A stretch of DNA of 64,000 nucleotides from Marinomonas pollencensis (GTDB taxonomy: Bacteria > Pseudomonadota > Gammaproteobacteria > Pseudomonadales > Marinomonadaceae), in assembly GCF_003387375.1 (NCBI RefSeq), contig NZ_QUNG01000011.1:44045-108044 (forward strand). The letters run 5' to 3'. The notes beneath the pieces were generated by a model that saw nothing but the letters and a program-made list of their open reading frames with translations, made no database searches and was not told the origin of the DNA. This document shows positions 17,931 through 28,457 of this stretch, piece by piece; the first letter of the stretch is position 1; each line of letters begins with the position of its first letter. The translations under genes and the position numbers were made by a program.

Positions 17931-18191
17931 TTAGTGCTTAAGGCGAGTGCCGTAGCGCACTAAGTCTTTACCTGTCTCAAAGACTTCTACACTGATCCAG
18001 CGAGCCAATAGCAGTTTTTGCTGCTCATCAAATACCGCAACAAAGTGGCGGCCGTCTGAATTATTGGTGGCCATGCCTACCCCAGCAACGCCCTCTAAAC
18101 CAAGGGTGCCCATTTCGACACTCAGTAAAAAGCGTTCAAGCTCGACTAAATTGGTGATTACTTCTTGATCGTCATTCATGTTAAAACTCAT
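17931..18191 (-). CDS. Small conserved-looking protein of unknown function
   Basis: An 86-residue acidic soluble protein with no signal peptide or Cys. It reads as a strand-rich fold: LERFLLSVEMGTLGL, VAGVGMATNNSDGRHFVAVF, QKLLLARWISVEVFETGKD. I do not recognise the family. Coding is supported by normal codon use, absence of a competing frame, and a fitting position between convergent and divergent neighbours. It is divergent from ppk2 with about 190 bases between. Confidence 0.55.
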   Translation of the reverse strand: MSFNMNDDQEVITNLVELERFLLSVEMGTLGLEGVAGVGMATNNSDGRHFVAVFDEQQKLLLARWISVEVFETGKDLVRYGTRLKH

Positions 18192-18382
18192 TGATTGGGT
18201 GCCTTGTACAAAGTCACGGGGTTACACATATTATATGGCTATTTTATAGAGTGTGATTACAAACATAAACCTTCAGGGCGAACTAATCGTCGGCAACTTG
18301 GTGAACACATAGAATTTGTGTTTTGTTGTCTAATAGAGGAGGCTATTAAACACCGTCTTACGACCTTTGAGGGGAAAGTGTG

Positions 18383-19201
18383 ATGTTTAAGCCTTCTAAA
18401 ATCCGATTAGAATCTTTACCTCCTAGCCTTAGCGATGTAGACCTAAGCCAGCGATTAGCCTCGAAAAAACGCTATAAAAAAGCCTTAAAACAGTTACAAA
18501 AGCGCATGCTTACCGTGCAGCAGGCTTATTATCACCAGGGCTTGAGGGCCATTATTAGTGTAGAAGGCTGGGACGCCAGCGGTAAGGGTGGGGCGATACG
18601 GCGTTTGACGGAGCGCCTAGACCCACGTGGCTTTTCGGTATATTCAATTGCTGCCCCTACGGATTTTGAACAGGGCAAACACTACTTATATCGTTTTCAA
18701 ACACGTTTGCCTGCTCAGGGTAACATCGCCATTTTTGATCGCTCTTATTATGGTCGCGTGCTGGTGGAGCGGCTTGAAGGGTTCGCCTCCGAGCGAGAAT
18801 GGCAGCGCGCCTACCAAGAGATAAACGAATTTGAGCGTTTGTTGAGCGACGATGGAGTCAGAATCATCAAGATCTTCTTGCATATAGACAAGGAGGAGCA
18901 GCTTAAACGTTTTGTAGAAAGATTAAATAACCCGAAAAAGCGTTGGAAGCTCACCGATGAAGACATTCGCAACCGTGATAAATGGTCGGAATATGAAGAA
19001 GCCATTGATGAAATGTTTGCTCGTACTTCTGAAGTGAACCGTCCCTGGAAACTCATCGCAGGAAACCATAAATGGCATGCCCGGGTGAAGTTTTTAAAAA
19101 CCGTTGTTGAAGGCCTCGAAAAAGGCGTGGATGTCAGCGTGCCAGCTATCGACAAAAATCTGGTTAAGCTGATGAGTGAAGAGCTAATGAAGAAGAACTA
19201 A
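18383..19201 (+). CDS. ppk2: Polyphosphate kinase 2 (PPK2) family protein
   Basis: A 272-residue soluble kinase that transfers phosphate between polyphosphate and nucleotides. Walker A GWDASGKGG is at 62-70, the Walker B/lid segment FDRSYYGRVLVER at 118-130, and W-K-L-T-D-E-D, N-R-D-K-W and P-W-K-L-I further on are all standard for PPK2. Length fits single-domain PPK2. Class I (ADP) or class III (AMP/ADP) cannot be decided by eye. The ATG at 18383 is preceded by TGAGGGGAAA; an in-frame GTG just before it is an alternative. Monocistronic. Confidence 0.9.
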   Translation: MFKPSKIRLESLPPSLSDVDLSQRLASKKRYKKALKQLQKRMLTVQQAYYHQGLRAIISVEGWDASGKGGAIRRLTERLDPRGFSVYSIAAPTDFEQGKHYLYRFQTRLPAQGNIAIFDRSYYGRVLVERLEGFASEREWQRAYQEINEFERLLSDDGVRIIKIFLHIDKEEQLKRFVERLNNPKKRWKLTDEDIRNRDKWSEYEEAIDEMFARTSEVNRPWKLIAGNHKWHARVKFLKTVVEGLEKGVDVSVPAIDKNLVKLMSEELMKKN

Positions 19202-19308
19202 TCCAGCGACTGTGTTTAGCTTTCCATCCAATGTGATGCGTGATTAATGTATGGAGAAAATGGGTTTCACACGGTATCATATCGGTGAAATTTGCTTGGG
19301 GTTGGGGA

Positions 19309-19659
19309 ATGAAACAAAGAAATATCATTGTTATTTTGTTCGCTCTATTTGCTTTTCTTAGTCAAGCGTCTGCTGCGGTGGAAGTCGCGAACCCAATCCA
19401 ACATCTTGTTATGCAAGATGTTTGTTCTTCTTCTATGGCGAGCAGCGAGCTTTCATCTCATCACGTGTCTCATGTTTCAATGGACTGCTGTAAAAACCCG
19501 CAAACTTGCTCAATGGCGTCGTGCCTAGCGCCCATCGCGTTGGTTGAACATCAGGTGCTGTTGCCCGAGCGTTTTCCTGCTCATCATAACACCGCTTTGG
19601 TTATTCATGAGCTACCGCAACATAATATATCCTTATACCGCCCTCCCATTGTTGTCTAA
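19309..19659 (+). CDS. Small secreted Cys/His/Met-rich protein of the copper operon
   Basis: A 116-residue exported protein. The start at 19309 gives a clean signal peptide (MKQRNIIVILFALFAFLSQASA); an upstream in-frame ATG at 19240 would put 23 residues in front of it. The mature part holds MQDVCSSSM, SSHHVSH, MDCCKNPQTCSMASC and HH, many soft-metal ligands, so periplasmic copper binding is likely. It resembles small proteins preceding copA-type multicopper oxidases (DUF2946-like) but I cannot name the family firmly. The copA leader ORF begins 134 bases downstream. Confidence 0.72.
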   Translation: MKQRNIIVILFALFAFLSQASAAVEVANPIQHLVMQDVCSSSMASSELSSHHVSHVSMDCCKNPQTCSMASCLAPIALVEHQVLLPERFPAHHNTALVIHELPQHNISLYRPPIVV

Positions 19660-19793
19660 ATTTGGCTCAGTCTTTTGTGTTATTAAAGCCTGACTAAATC
19701 CATAAAAATCCGTGTCTTTTCACACCACTTTGAAACGAAAGTGGCGTAGTGCTCTGTATTGAGCGTTTTACATAATTTTATTGGAGACAATGT

Positions 19794-19877
19794 ATGTCTT
19801 GTTCTCGATATGCGGGTGAGTTGCGTCTGCAAACTCTTGTGCCTTGGTGCCTTTATTCAACGGAGGGCGTGCAATGA
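19794..19877 (+). CDS. 27-residue leader ORF translationally coupled to copA
   Basis: ATG at 19794 is preceded by TTGGAGA at ideal spacing and opens a 27-codon frame whose TGA overlaps the copA ATG (ATGA at 19874-19877). The predicted peptide is short, contains two Cys (positions 3 and 19) and two Trp/Tyr-rich turns, and has no signal sequence. The copA ribosome-binding site (CGGAGGG) lies inside it. The overlap suggests that its translation controls copA translation, as leader ORFs do in some copper-oxidase operons. No homologue is known to me. Confidence 0.5.
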   Translation: MSCSRYAGELRLQTLVPWCLYSTEGVQ

Positions 19878-21913
19878 CAGAGTTTAAAAAAACATCCGAC
19901 CAACACGCTTGTGCGCCTCAATCCACCTTTACAAACAAGAGTGTTAGCCGTCGTCAGTTTGTGTTCGGTGCATCCGCTTTACTCGCGGTTACCGCAATAC
20001 CTTTTTCCAGAAATGCCGTGGCCGATGCGATAGCTAGGCCGTTAACGGAGTTATCAGGCAGGGTATTTGATCTCACTATTGATTACCAAACCGTCAATAT
20101 TACCGGTGAGCCTGCTCAAGCGACGGTGATCAATCAGTTATTACCAGGGCCGTTATTGCGCTGGAAAGAAGGGGAAACTGTCACACTTAGAGTGAAAAAT
20201 AATCTAGACCGTGACACCTCATTGCATTGGCATGGCATGATCCTTCCCACCGGTATGGATGGTGTTCCAGGGTTAAGTTTTGGTGGCATAAAGCCTGGGG
20301 AAACCTTTGAGTATCAATTTCCTGTGAAGCAAAGTGGCACCTATTGGTACCACAGTCATTCGGGGTTTCAAGAGCAAACAGGTGCTTATGGGGCCATTGT
20401 TATCGAGCCAAAAGACGCGGAACCTGTGGCCTTCGACCGCGAGTATGTGGTGATGCTTTCGGACTGGTCAGACGAGGCGCCAGAAAGCATTTATGCCAAT
20501 TTAAAAAAACAATCCGATTATTATAATTACCACGAACGAACCTTGTCGGACTTGTTTGCTGATATCAAAAAGCAAGGCTTGGTGAACACATGGAAAGCGC
20601 GCTCTATGTGGAACCAGCAACGCATGACTGACCGTGATATTTCTGATGTTACCGGTGCGACTTATACCTACCTAATCAATGGCAATTCTCCCGCTCAACC
20701 ATGGCAGGCGTTATTTAAAGCGGGCGAAAAAGTGCGCCTACGAGTGATTAACAGCTCTGCTATGACCATTTTTGATGTTCGCATACCAGGTTTAAAAATG
20801 ACGGTTGTTGCCAGTGATGGACAAAATGTCCAGCCGGTGACTGTGGATGAGTTTCGGATTGGCGTAGCAGAAACCTATGACCTTATTGTCGAGCCTGAAG
20901 CAGGAAACGCCTACAGCCTGTTTGCGCAAAGCATTGATCGCTCTGGGTATGCTATTGGCCATCTCACCTCGGATTATGGTTTGTCTGCAAAAGTCCCTGC
21001 TATGGACCCAGTACCGATTCTTACTCATGGCGACATGGGCATGAAGATGGACATGGCAAATATGGACCACAGCAGTATGGCTATGGGCGCTGACTCTATG
21101 TCAGGTCATTCTATGCAAGGTCACGCTATGGACCACAGCAGTATGCCTATGGGCGCTGATTCTATGTCAGGTCATTCTATGCAAGGTCACGCTATGGACC
21201 ACAGCAGTATGACGATGGGCGCTGACTCTATGTCAGATCAGTCTATGCAAGGTCACGCTATGGACCACAGCAGTATGACGATGGGCGCTGACACTATGTC
21301 AGGTCAGTCTATGCAAGGTCACGCTATGGACCACAGCAGTATGACGATGGAAGGAATCGGCCTGGCAGGTTACGGCAGTAACAGCGAGCTGGTTCACTTG
21401 GAATCAGAACAAGGCCCACAAGTCGATATGCGGGCAGATGCCCCTCAAAGTGGCTTAAACGACCCAGGCATTGGCTTGAGGGAGCATCAAGAAAAATATC
21501 ATCGAAAAGTGCTGACCTACGCGGACCTTAAAGGGCTGCATGCTACAAAGGACAAACGTCAGCCGAGCAGGGAAATACAGCTGCATTTAACCGGAAATAT
21601 GGATCGTTACATGTGGTCCATTAACGGGCTTAAATTTGCCGACTCAGAGCCGCTTGAGCTTAGTTACGGAGAAAGGGTTCGAATTACCTTGGTAAACGAC
21701 ACCATGATGACGCATCCCATGCATTTGCATGGTATGTGGAGCGAGCTTGAAACCGGCGACCCTGATTACATTCCACGTAAGCACACAGTGTTGGTTCAAC
21801 CCGGTTCGAAGATCAGTTATTTGGTGACGGCGGATGCATTAGGGCAGTGGGCCTATCACTGCCATTTGTTGTATCACATGCCTGGCATGTTCCGAAAAGT
21901 CGTCGTCAAATAA
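19874..21913 (+). CDS. copA: Multicopper oxidase, CopA family
   Basis: A 679-residue periplasmic copper oxidase exported by the Tat pathway: the twin-arginine motif SRRQFV is at 25-30 with a hydrophobic stretch after it. Type 2/3 copper ligands are seen in LHWHG (117-121) and WYHSHSG (158-164), and in the C-terminal THPMHLHG and AYHCHLLYHMPGM, which also carries the type 1 Cys. CopA/PcoA proteins detoxify Cu(I) in the periplasm. A Met/His-rich repeat region at about 397-485 lies between cupredoxin domains 2 and 3 and probably binds Cu(I). The ATG at 19874 with CGGAGGG upstream is preferred to the in-frame GTG at 19844. copB follows 10 bases later. Confidence 0.93.
   Translation: MTEFKKTSDQHACAPQSTFTNKSVSRRQFVFGASALLAVTAIPFSRNAVADAIARPLTELSGRVFDLTIDYQTVNITGEPAQATVINQLLPGPLLRWKEGETVTLRVKNNLDRDTSLHWHGMILPTGMDGVPGLSFGGIKPGETFEYQFPVKQSGTYWYHSHSGFQEQTGAYGAIVIEPKDAEPVAFDREYVVMLSDWSDEAPESIYANLKKQSDYYNYHERTLSDLFADIKKQGLVNTWKARSMWNQQRMTDRDISDVTGATYTYLINGNSPAQPWQALFKAGEKVRLRVINSSAMTIFDVRIPGLKMTVVASDGQNVQPVTVDEFRIGVAETYDLIVEPEAGNAYSLFAQSIDRSGYAIGHLTSDYGLSAKVPAMDPVPILTHGDMGMKMDMANMDHSSMAMGADSMSGHSMQGHAMDHSSMPMGADSMSGHSMQGHAMDHSSMTMGADSMSDQSMQGHAMDHSSMTMGADTMSGQSMQGHAMDHSSMTMEGIGLAGYGSNSELVHLESEQGPQVDMRADAPQSGLNDPGIGLREHQEKYHRKVLTYADLKGLHATKDKRQPSREIQLHLTGNMDRYMWSINGLKFADSEPLELSYGERVRITLVNDTMMTHPMHLHGMWSELETGDPDYIPRKHTVLVQPGSKISYLVTADALGQWAYHCHLLYHMPGMFRKVVVK
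21062..21350 (+). repeat. 66-bp tandem repeat inside copA (Met/His-rich, four copies plus a partial)
   Basis: Units start at 21062, 21128, 21194, 21260 and 21326 (the last only about 25 bases). Each encodes 22 residues of the form MDHSSM-x-MGADSMS-x-x-SMQGHA. Copies differ at only a few bases, so expansion is recent and the copy number is probably variable between strains. Confidence 0.95.
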
Positions 21914-21923
21914 GGAGTAGCTC

Positions 21924-22637
21924 ATGAAGAATGTTAAATCACCCATCCTCACATTGGGGTTATTCGCCGCCTCTGTTGGCTGCTCTTTGGTATATGCAGA
22001 CGCACAAGATGATCCATTGTTAACCAGTGTGATGATTGATCAACTGGAAACCGGCCTCAATAGCGGGGATGCCACCAACGTCAGTGCTCAAGCTTGGCTG
22101 GGTTATGACTTAAATAAGCTTTGGCTTAAAGTCGATAGTGAATACACCAGCAGTGACGAGCAAGAGCTAGAAGTTCAAGCGCTTTACAGTCACGCTGTTG
22201 CGCCTTATTGGAACTTACAAATGGGGGTAAGGCAAGACATTAAACCAACACCGACACGCCATTGGGCTGTGTTGGGTGTTCAAGGTTTGGCGCCGTACTG
22301 GTTTGATATTGATGCCGCGTTATTTCTTGGTGAAGAAGGACGTAGCGCTGTTCGTTTGAGTGTTGAGCAAGAATGGCTAGTGACGCAAAAATTGATCTTA
22401 ACACCGGAAATTGAAATGAATGCGTACAGTCAAAACGACGCCAAAACCAATATTGGCTCGGGGCTATCGGACATCAGTGCGGGGCTAAGATTGCGCTATG
22501 AAATAACGCGCAAATTTGCGCCTTATATTGGCCTAGATTGGAGCCGCAAGCTGGGCAATACCGCCGACCTTGTCCGTAGTGACGGAGAAAGTATCAGCGA
22601 GACCCAGTTTGTAGTGGGGGTAAAAGCTTGGTTTTAG
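21924..22637 (+). CDS. copB: Copper resistance protein B, outer membrane
   Basis: A 237-residue outer membrane beta-barrel with a signal peptide (residues 1-25, ending LVYADA). Features of the CopB family are the L-x-x-x-M-I-D-Q-L-E opening of the mature part, alternating aromatic strands (WLGYDLNKLWLKV, AVAPYWNLQMGVRQD, LAPYWFDIDAALFLG) and the terminal aromatic residue (VGVKAWF). It lacks the long Met-rich N-terminal segment of Pseudomonas CopB, so this is the short form. It lies 10 bases after copA and is its usual partner. Confidence 0.9.
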   Translation: MKNVKSPILTLGLFAASVGCSLVYADAQDDPLLTSVMIDQLETGLNSGDATNVSAQAWLGYDLNKLWLKVDSEYTSSDEQELEVQALYSHAVAPYWNLQMGVRQDIKPTPTRHWAVLGVQGLAPYWFDIDAALFLGEEGRSAVRLSVEQEWLVTQKLILTPEIEMNAYSQNDAKTNIGSGLSDISAGLRLRYEITRKFAPYIGLDWSRKLGNTADLVRSDGESISETQFVVGVKAWF

Positions 22638-22756
22638 CATGATGAGAATATGACCGGCAGTAACAAGTAACAGGAAGAAGACTTACTGCTGATCATTAAC
22701 CTGCACTATGTAAAAACTAAAAGCGCAGATCGACCAGCAGACCTGGTCTACTTTTT

Positions 22757-22798
22757 GGTTACTAGACAGAGCAAACAGCTCTGTCTAGTAACCTTTAA
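22757..22798 (+). terminator. Terminator of the copper operon
   Basis: The arms GGTTACTAGACAGAGC and GCTCTGTCTAGTAACC form a perfect 16-bp stem with a five-base loop; a short T tail follows. It marks the left limit of the accessory island. Confidence 0.85.
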
Positions 22799-23124
22799 TT
22801 GAATCTATACTCGCGGCTTGATAAAACCTGTGAAACGCATGGGGAACAGTGACAGTAAAAAACAAGAAGGCTGAGATAGAACCAGTAAATGTCGTTATCA
22901 GCGGAAAATGGCTTCGAACAGAGGGCAAAGTGCATTTATTCTTATTTTGTGGCATTTCTCGGTGGGTTTCTTGTCTACAAAAATTCCCAAATATGACATA
23001 GTAATAAACATCTTAGTAAACAAGGAAAGGTGCTGGCTCACAAAACGATATTGTGATGGCGGCAGTTTATAGGAAATTGGCGCACAGCATGTTCCTATCA
23101 CAGACGAACCAAGGAGGGGGCAGT
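22799..23124. other. Non-coding stretch at the left edge of the island
   Basis: About 325 bases without a gene. It must hold the promoter of the methyltransferase/helicase pair. No integrase, tRNA fragment or direct repeat marking an attachment site could be seen by eye. Confidence 0.45.
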
Positions 23125-23730
23125 TTGAAATCGAATCCAACGCTTACGTTTTACAACCAAAACGCTCAACAATTCACCGACTCAACCCTTCAGGTTGATA
23201 TGTCGGCGCTTTATCGTGAATTTTTACCGAATATCCCCATTAATGGACACATTTTAGACGCAGGCTGTGGCTCTGCCCGCGATGCCGCCTATTTCAAGCA
23301 ACAGGGTTTTCGTGTCAGCGCCTTTGACGCAAGCGAAGAGTTGGCGGCCTTGGCCAGCCAACATCTGCAACAAACCGTCGAAGTTAACACCTTTCAGCAA
23401 TTGGATAGCGTCAACCAATACGATGGCATTTGGTGCTGCGCTAGTTTATTGCATGTATCAAAAGCTGAGCTACCACAAGTATTTTTAAACCTACAAAATG
23501 CGCTTAAACCCAATGGCGTTTTATATGTATCGTTTAAATATGGCACGCAAGAGCGTGTGCATAATGGCCGAGAGTTTACCGATTTAACCGAGCAGTTATT
23601 AAGTGATTTAATAAATCAGCACACGCAATTAAGCATAGTTAAACACTGGCAAAGTGTTGACCAGCGCCCAGGGCGCGAAAGCGAAGTGTGGTTAAATGCT
23701 TTATTAACGCAGAGCAAAGCGAAATTATAA
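23125..23730 (+). CDS. Class I SAM-dependent methyltransferase (TehB/type 11-like)
   Basis: A 201-residue methyltransferase. Motif I is HILDAGCGSARDAAYF, with the SAM acidic residue in RVSAFDASEEL; motif IV is YDGIWCCASLLHVSK. There is no target-recognition domain and no DNA methylase N/DPPY motif, so it is probably a small-molecule or protein methyltransferase. The start is the TTG at 23125, set by a very strong AAGGAGGGGG just before it; a longer frame from 23053 lacks such a site. The next gene begins directly after its TAA, so the two are one unit. A/T-rich codon use sets it apart from the copper genes. Confidence 0.82.
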   Translation: MKSNPTLTFYNQNAQQFTDSTLQVDMSALYREFLPNIPINGHILDAGCGSARDAAYFKQQGFRVSAFDASEELAALASQHLQQTVEVNTFQQLDSVNQYDGIWCCASLLHVSKAELPQVFLNLQNALKPNGVLYVSFKYGTQERVHNGREFTDLTEQLLSDLINQHTQLSIVKHWQSVDQRPGRESEVWLNALLTQSKAKL

Positions 23731-26685
23731 GTGAATAGTTTTAGCGAATATCAGCAATTTCAAAATAATAACCAACAACTTATTACGGGTGATAATGATC
23801 CGTTATTACCTAATCTTGTGAATGCCATAAATAATGCCAGTGAGATTGAAATTACAGTTTCATTTATTCAGCTAAGTGGCTTAGTACTGTTGTTCGACCC
23901 CCTAAGCGAAGCCTTACAAAGTGGCGCAACGCTCAAACTACTTACCTCAGACTACCTCGATATTACTCATCCTAATGCTTTGAGAGATCTCATGGCATTA
24001 GTAGATCGTGGTGCCGATGTGCGTATTTACCAAACGCACAGCAATCAAAGCTTCCATATGAAGTCGTATATTTTCGTAAAAACAAACGACATAAATGAAA
24101 TTACTGGTGGCTGTGCTTTTATTGGCTCAAGTAATATTAGTAAAAGCGCATTGACCAAAGGGCATGAGTGGAATTTTAGACACGATTATAAACTGCCAAA
24201 AACAAGCCAAGCAGCGAAGCAGTTTTTAAGTATACGCACAGCTTTTGAAAATATTTTTAATCACGAATCTGTTACCCATTTAAGCCATGAATGGATAAAT
24301 AGTTATATTGCTAGGCGCAAAACACAGCAATTTGTATCTGTAAAGCATACCGATACAATCGATCAAATTAGTGAGCAAAGCGAAACTAAAACACCAAGGC
24401 CAGCTCAAATTGAAGCGCTCAATGCCTTAGCACAAACTCGAACTGAGGGCTTTAAACGCGGCTTAGTAGTGTTAGCAACGGGGATGGGGAAAACGTGGTT
24501 AAGCGCATTTGATGTTAAACAATTTAAGGCTAAACGTGTATTGTTCGTCGCGCATCGTGAAGAAATACTTTTGCAAGCACAGCGTACTTTTTCTGAATTA
24601 CTCACTCTATCTACTGGGTTTTATAACGGTAAACAGCGAGACAAAAACGCCGACTGTTTATTTGCCTCAATTCAAACCATTGGCCGAAGTAATCACCTAA
24701 AGCAGTTTGCACCAACAGCATTTGATTACATTATTGTCGACGAATTTCACCATGCAAGTGCACGCGTATATCGCCAGCTTTTAAACTACTTTGAACCCCA
24801 ATTTTTACTTGGTTTAACCGCTACGCCAGAACGTACTGACCAAGCTGATATTTTAGGGCTATGCGACAACAACTTAGTGTTTGAACGAAACTTAACGCAA
24901 GGGATAGATCAAAAAACGTTAGTGCCGTTTCATTACTACGGCATTTGGGACGAAAACGTAAACTATCAAGCTATTCCATGGCGCAATGGCCGATTTGATC
25001 CAGCTGCACTAGAAAACAAATTTGCAACCCAAAAACGAGCAGACCACGCACTTTTACAGTGGCAGCAATATAAGCAGCAGCGCACATTAGGCTTTTGTAT
25101 TTCCACCAAACATGCCGATTACATGGCTGATGCGTTTAATAAAGCGGGTGTAAAAGCGCTATCTGTACATAGTCAGTCAAAAGTACGCCGTAATGAGGCA
25201 CTAAAACAATTAGAACAGCGCCAAGTTGAAGTACTATTTACTGTTGATTTGTTTAACGAGGGGACTGATTTACCAAGCATTGATACTATATTAATGCTGC
25301 GCCCAAGCGACTCTAAAATACTCTTTTTACAGCAACTAGGTCGTGGTTTACGTACATTAGAAGGCAAAACCCATTTGGTTGTGCTTGATTTTATCGGTAA
25401 CCACCATAGCTTTTTAAATAAACCTTATGCACTACTACATGAAACAACGCCTAGTGGTGTAGTTAAGAAGCTTAAAAAACCAAACCTTGCTGATGGCTGC
25501 TTTATAAATGTTGATTTAAAAGTGACCGACTTTTGGCAACAGCTAGCCAAAATACAGCGCACTACAGCGTTAGAAGATATAACACAACTTGCCGAGCAAC
25601 TAGGGCATTTACCCGCATTAAGTGAGTTTTACTACCACTACGGCGATATAAAAAAGGTAAACAGCAACTACACTAGCTGGTTTGAGCTAATTGCTAAAAC
25701 ACAAAATATTGATGACGAAGCACAACAAAGTGCTGAGCAATTAGCGCCATTTTACGACTTTTTACACAAAGGCATACAAACAACCAGTATGACCAAATGC
25801 TTCAAGGCTATTTTGCTTGAGGCTTATGTCGCTTTAAATGGTTTTGCTAACCCCCCAACAGTTTCTGAACTTGCAGCCATGAGTGCTAAAGTATTAGCGC
25901 GGCATCCCAATTTAAAACAACACGATTTACCTATTAAAGAACAGCAATCAGCTGCGAATTCACAAACATGGCAAAGCTACTGGCGTAAAAATCCAATTAA
26001 AGCCTACACCAATAAAAATAAAGACGGCACACAATGGTTTACCTTACAAAACGACATAGTAAAAGCCACGTTTGATGTACCCGCAGAAATACTCGAATTA
26101 CTAAATAACGCCGTGTTAGAGCTGGTCGAATACAGCCTAGCTAAATACAGCCAGCGGCTAAAAGTAGCAACGCCAACCACGGAACAAAATACAGAGCAAC
26201 ACGCTGATAATGTGACTCAACTAGAGTTTAAAGAGCTTGCCGATACAGAAAATGGGCAAGATAGTGCATTAAAACTGCCGTACTTTCCCAATATTAAAAT
26301 TGCCTGCGGACATTTTAAAACAGGGGATGAAAGCGATATGGAGTTGATGGACGGGCCATTTGGTGCTGGTAAGCTTGATCCAAACGTGCATTTTTTAGCT
26401 CGCGCATCGGGCAACTCGATGAACGGCGGTAAAACCCCAATTTACGATGGCGACTTACTGCTACTTGAACTTATAACCTCCGATAAAGCCGGATCGTTAC
26501 GTGACCAAATAGTTGTTATAGAGCGAGATGATATAAGTGGAGAAGGGCAGTATTTACTCCGTAAAATTAATAAATTACCAAACGGGCAATATGAGCTAAT
26601 CGCTCAAAACCCCGATTACGAGGTAATGATTGCAGATAAAAGCATGCGAACGTTCGCACGGTTTAAACAAGTGGTCATGGAATAG
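23731..26685 (+). CDS. PLD-nuclease/SF2 helicase fused to an S24-like peptidase domain
   Basis: A 984-residue protein. Residues 1-200: phospholipase-D-like (HKD, COG3886) fold, with SFHMKSYIFV at 107-116 and FIGSSNISKSAL at 130-141. Residues 220-545: superfamily 2 helicase with Walker A ATGMGKTW (249-256), motif II DEFHHA (337-342), GLTATPERTD (361-370) and motif VI LQQLGRGLRT. Residues 550-830: helical region as in DUF3427 helicases. Residues 845-984: S24/LexA-like, with the likely nucleophile Ser in SGNSM (896), YDGDLLLLE and Lys in YLLRKINK (945). GTG start immediately after the methyltransferase stop. Such helicases occur in defence islands; DNA processing coupled to self-cleavage is plausible but unproven. 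Confidence 0.85.
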   Translation: MNSFSEYQQFQNNNQQLITGDNDPLLPNLVNAINNASEIEITVSFIQLSGLVLLFDPLSEALQSGATLKLLTSDYLDITHPNALRDLMALVDRGADVRIYQTHSNQSFHMKSYIFVKTNDINEITGGCAFIGSSNISKSALTKGHEWNFRHDYKLPKTSQAAKQFLSIRTAFENIFNHESVTHLSHEWINSYIARRKTQQFVSVKHTDTIDQISEQSETKTPRPAQIEALNALAQTRTEGFKRGLVVLATGMGKTWLSAFDVKQFKAKRVLFVAHREEILLQAQRTFSELLTLSTGFYNGKQRDKNADCLFASIQTIGRSNHLKQFAPTAFDYIIVDEFHHASARVYRQLLNYFEPQFLLGLTATPERTDQADILGLCDNNLVFERNLTQGIDQKTLVPFHYYGIWDENVNYQAIPWRNGRFDPAALENKFATQKRADHALLQWQQYKQQRTLGFCISTKHADYMADAFNKAGVKALSVHSQSKVRRNEALKQLEQRQVEVLFTVDLFNEGTDLPSIDTILMLRPSDSKILFLQQLGRGLRTLEGKTHLVVLDFIGNHHSFLNKPYALLHETTPSGVVKKLKKPNLADGCFINVDLKVTDFWQQLAKIQRTTALEDITQLAEQLGHLPALSEFYYHYGDIKKVNSNYTSWFELIAKTQNIDDEAQQSAEQLAPFYDFLHKGIQTTSMTKCFKAILLEAYVALNGFANPPTVSELAAMSAKVLARHPNLKQHDLPIKEQQSAANSQTWQSYWRKNPIKAYTNKNKDGTQWFTLQNDIVKATFDVPAEILELLNNAVLELVEYSLAKYSQRLKVATPTTEQNTEQHADNVTQLEFKELADTENGQDSALKLPYFPNIKIACGHFKTGDESDMELMDGPFGAGKLDPNVHFLARASGNSMNGGKTPIYDGDLLLLELITSDKAGSLRDQIVVIERDDISGEGQYLLRKINKLPNGQYELIAQNPDYEVMIADKSMRTFARFKQVVME

Positions 26686-26750
26686 TTGCAGTTGCGATTA
26701 AGCTTTTAGGTGCATAGCTTGCTCGCGCGAAAAGCGCAGCTTTTAAATTG

Positions 26751-26772
26751 TAGGTCGAGCTTTAGCTCGTCA
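26751..26772. repeat. REP-like palindrome
   Basis: TAGGTCGAGCTTTAGCTCGTCA contains an inverted GAGC/GCTC core. Elements of this shape are common dispersed repeats in marine gammaproteobacteria such as Pseudoalteromonas and Shewanella. Only one copy was noticed here, between the helicase and the IS. Confidence 0.45.
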
Positions 26773-26790
26773 ATGTGATTGGTAATATTA

Positions 26791-28331
<1,541 letters not shown>

Positions 28332-28457
28332 ACCCCAAAATAGTTAAACACGGATAGCTAGGAGCGGGCTAGAAGCAGTTCACAGAAAAGATGGGCATGA
28401 TTGTATCTACCATGTCTTTACTGAAAATGCGTCAGGTCGAATCCAAGTTACTACGCC

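Noticed and set aside
18195..18383. 62-codon frame upstream of ppk2
   Set aside because: No convincing start signal or pattern; the region is better read as promoter.
21062..21350. CRISPR-like array
   Set aside because: The repeats are contiguous without spacers and lie in frame inside copA.
23125..23730. DNA-modifying methyltransferase of a restriction system
   Set aside because: No (D/N)PP(Y/F) motif and no target recognition domain; it is a general class I methyltransferase.
23731..26685. Identification as Mokosh or DISARM defence protein
   Set aside because: Mokosh uses a superfamily 1 RNA helicase and DISARM separates helicase (DrmA) from PLD (DrmC). Neither has an S24 domain, so the domain set does not fit.
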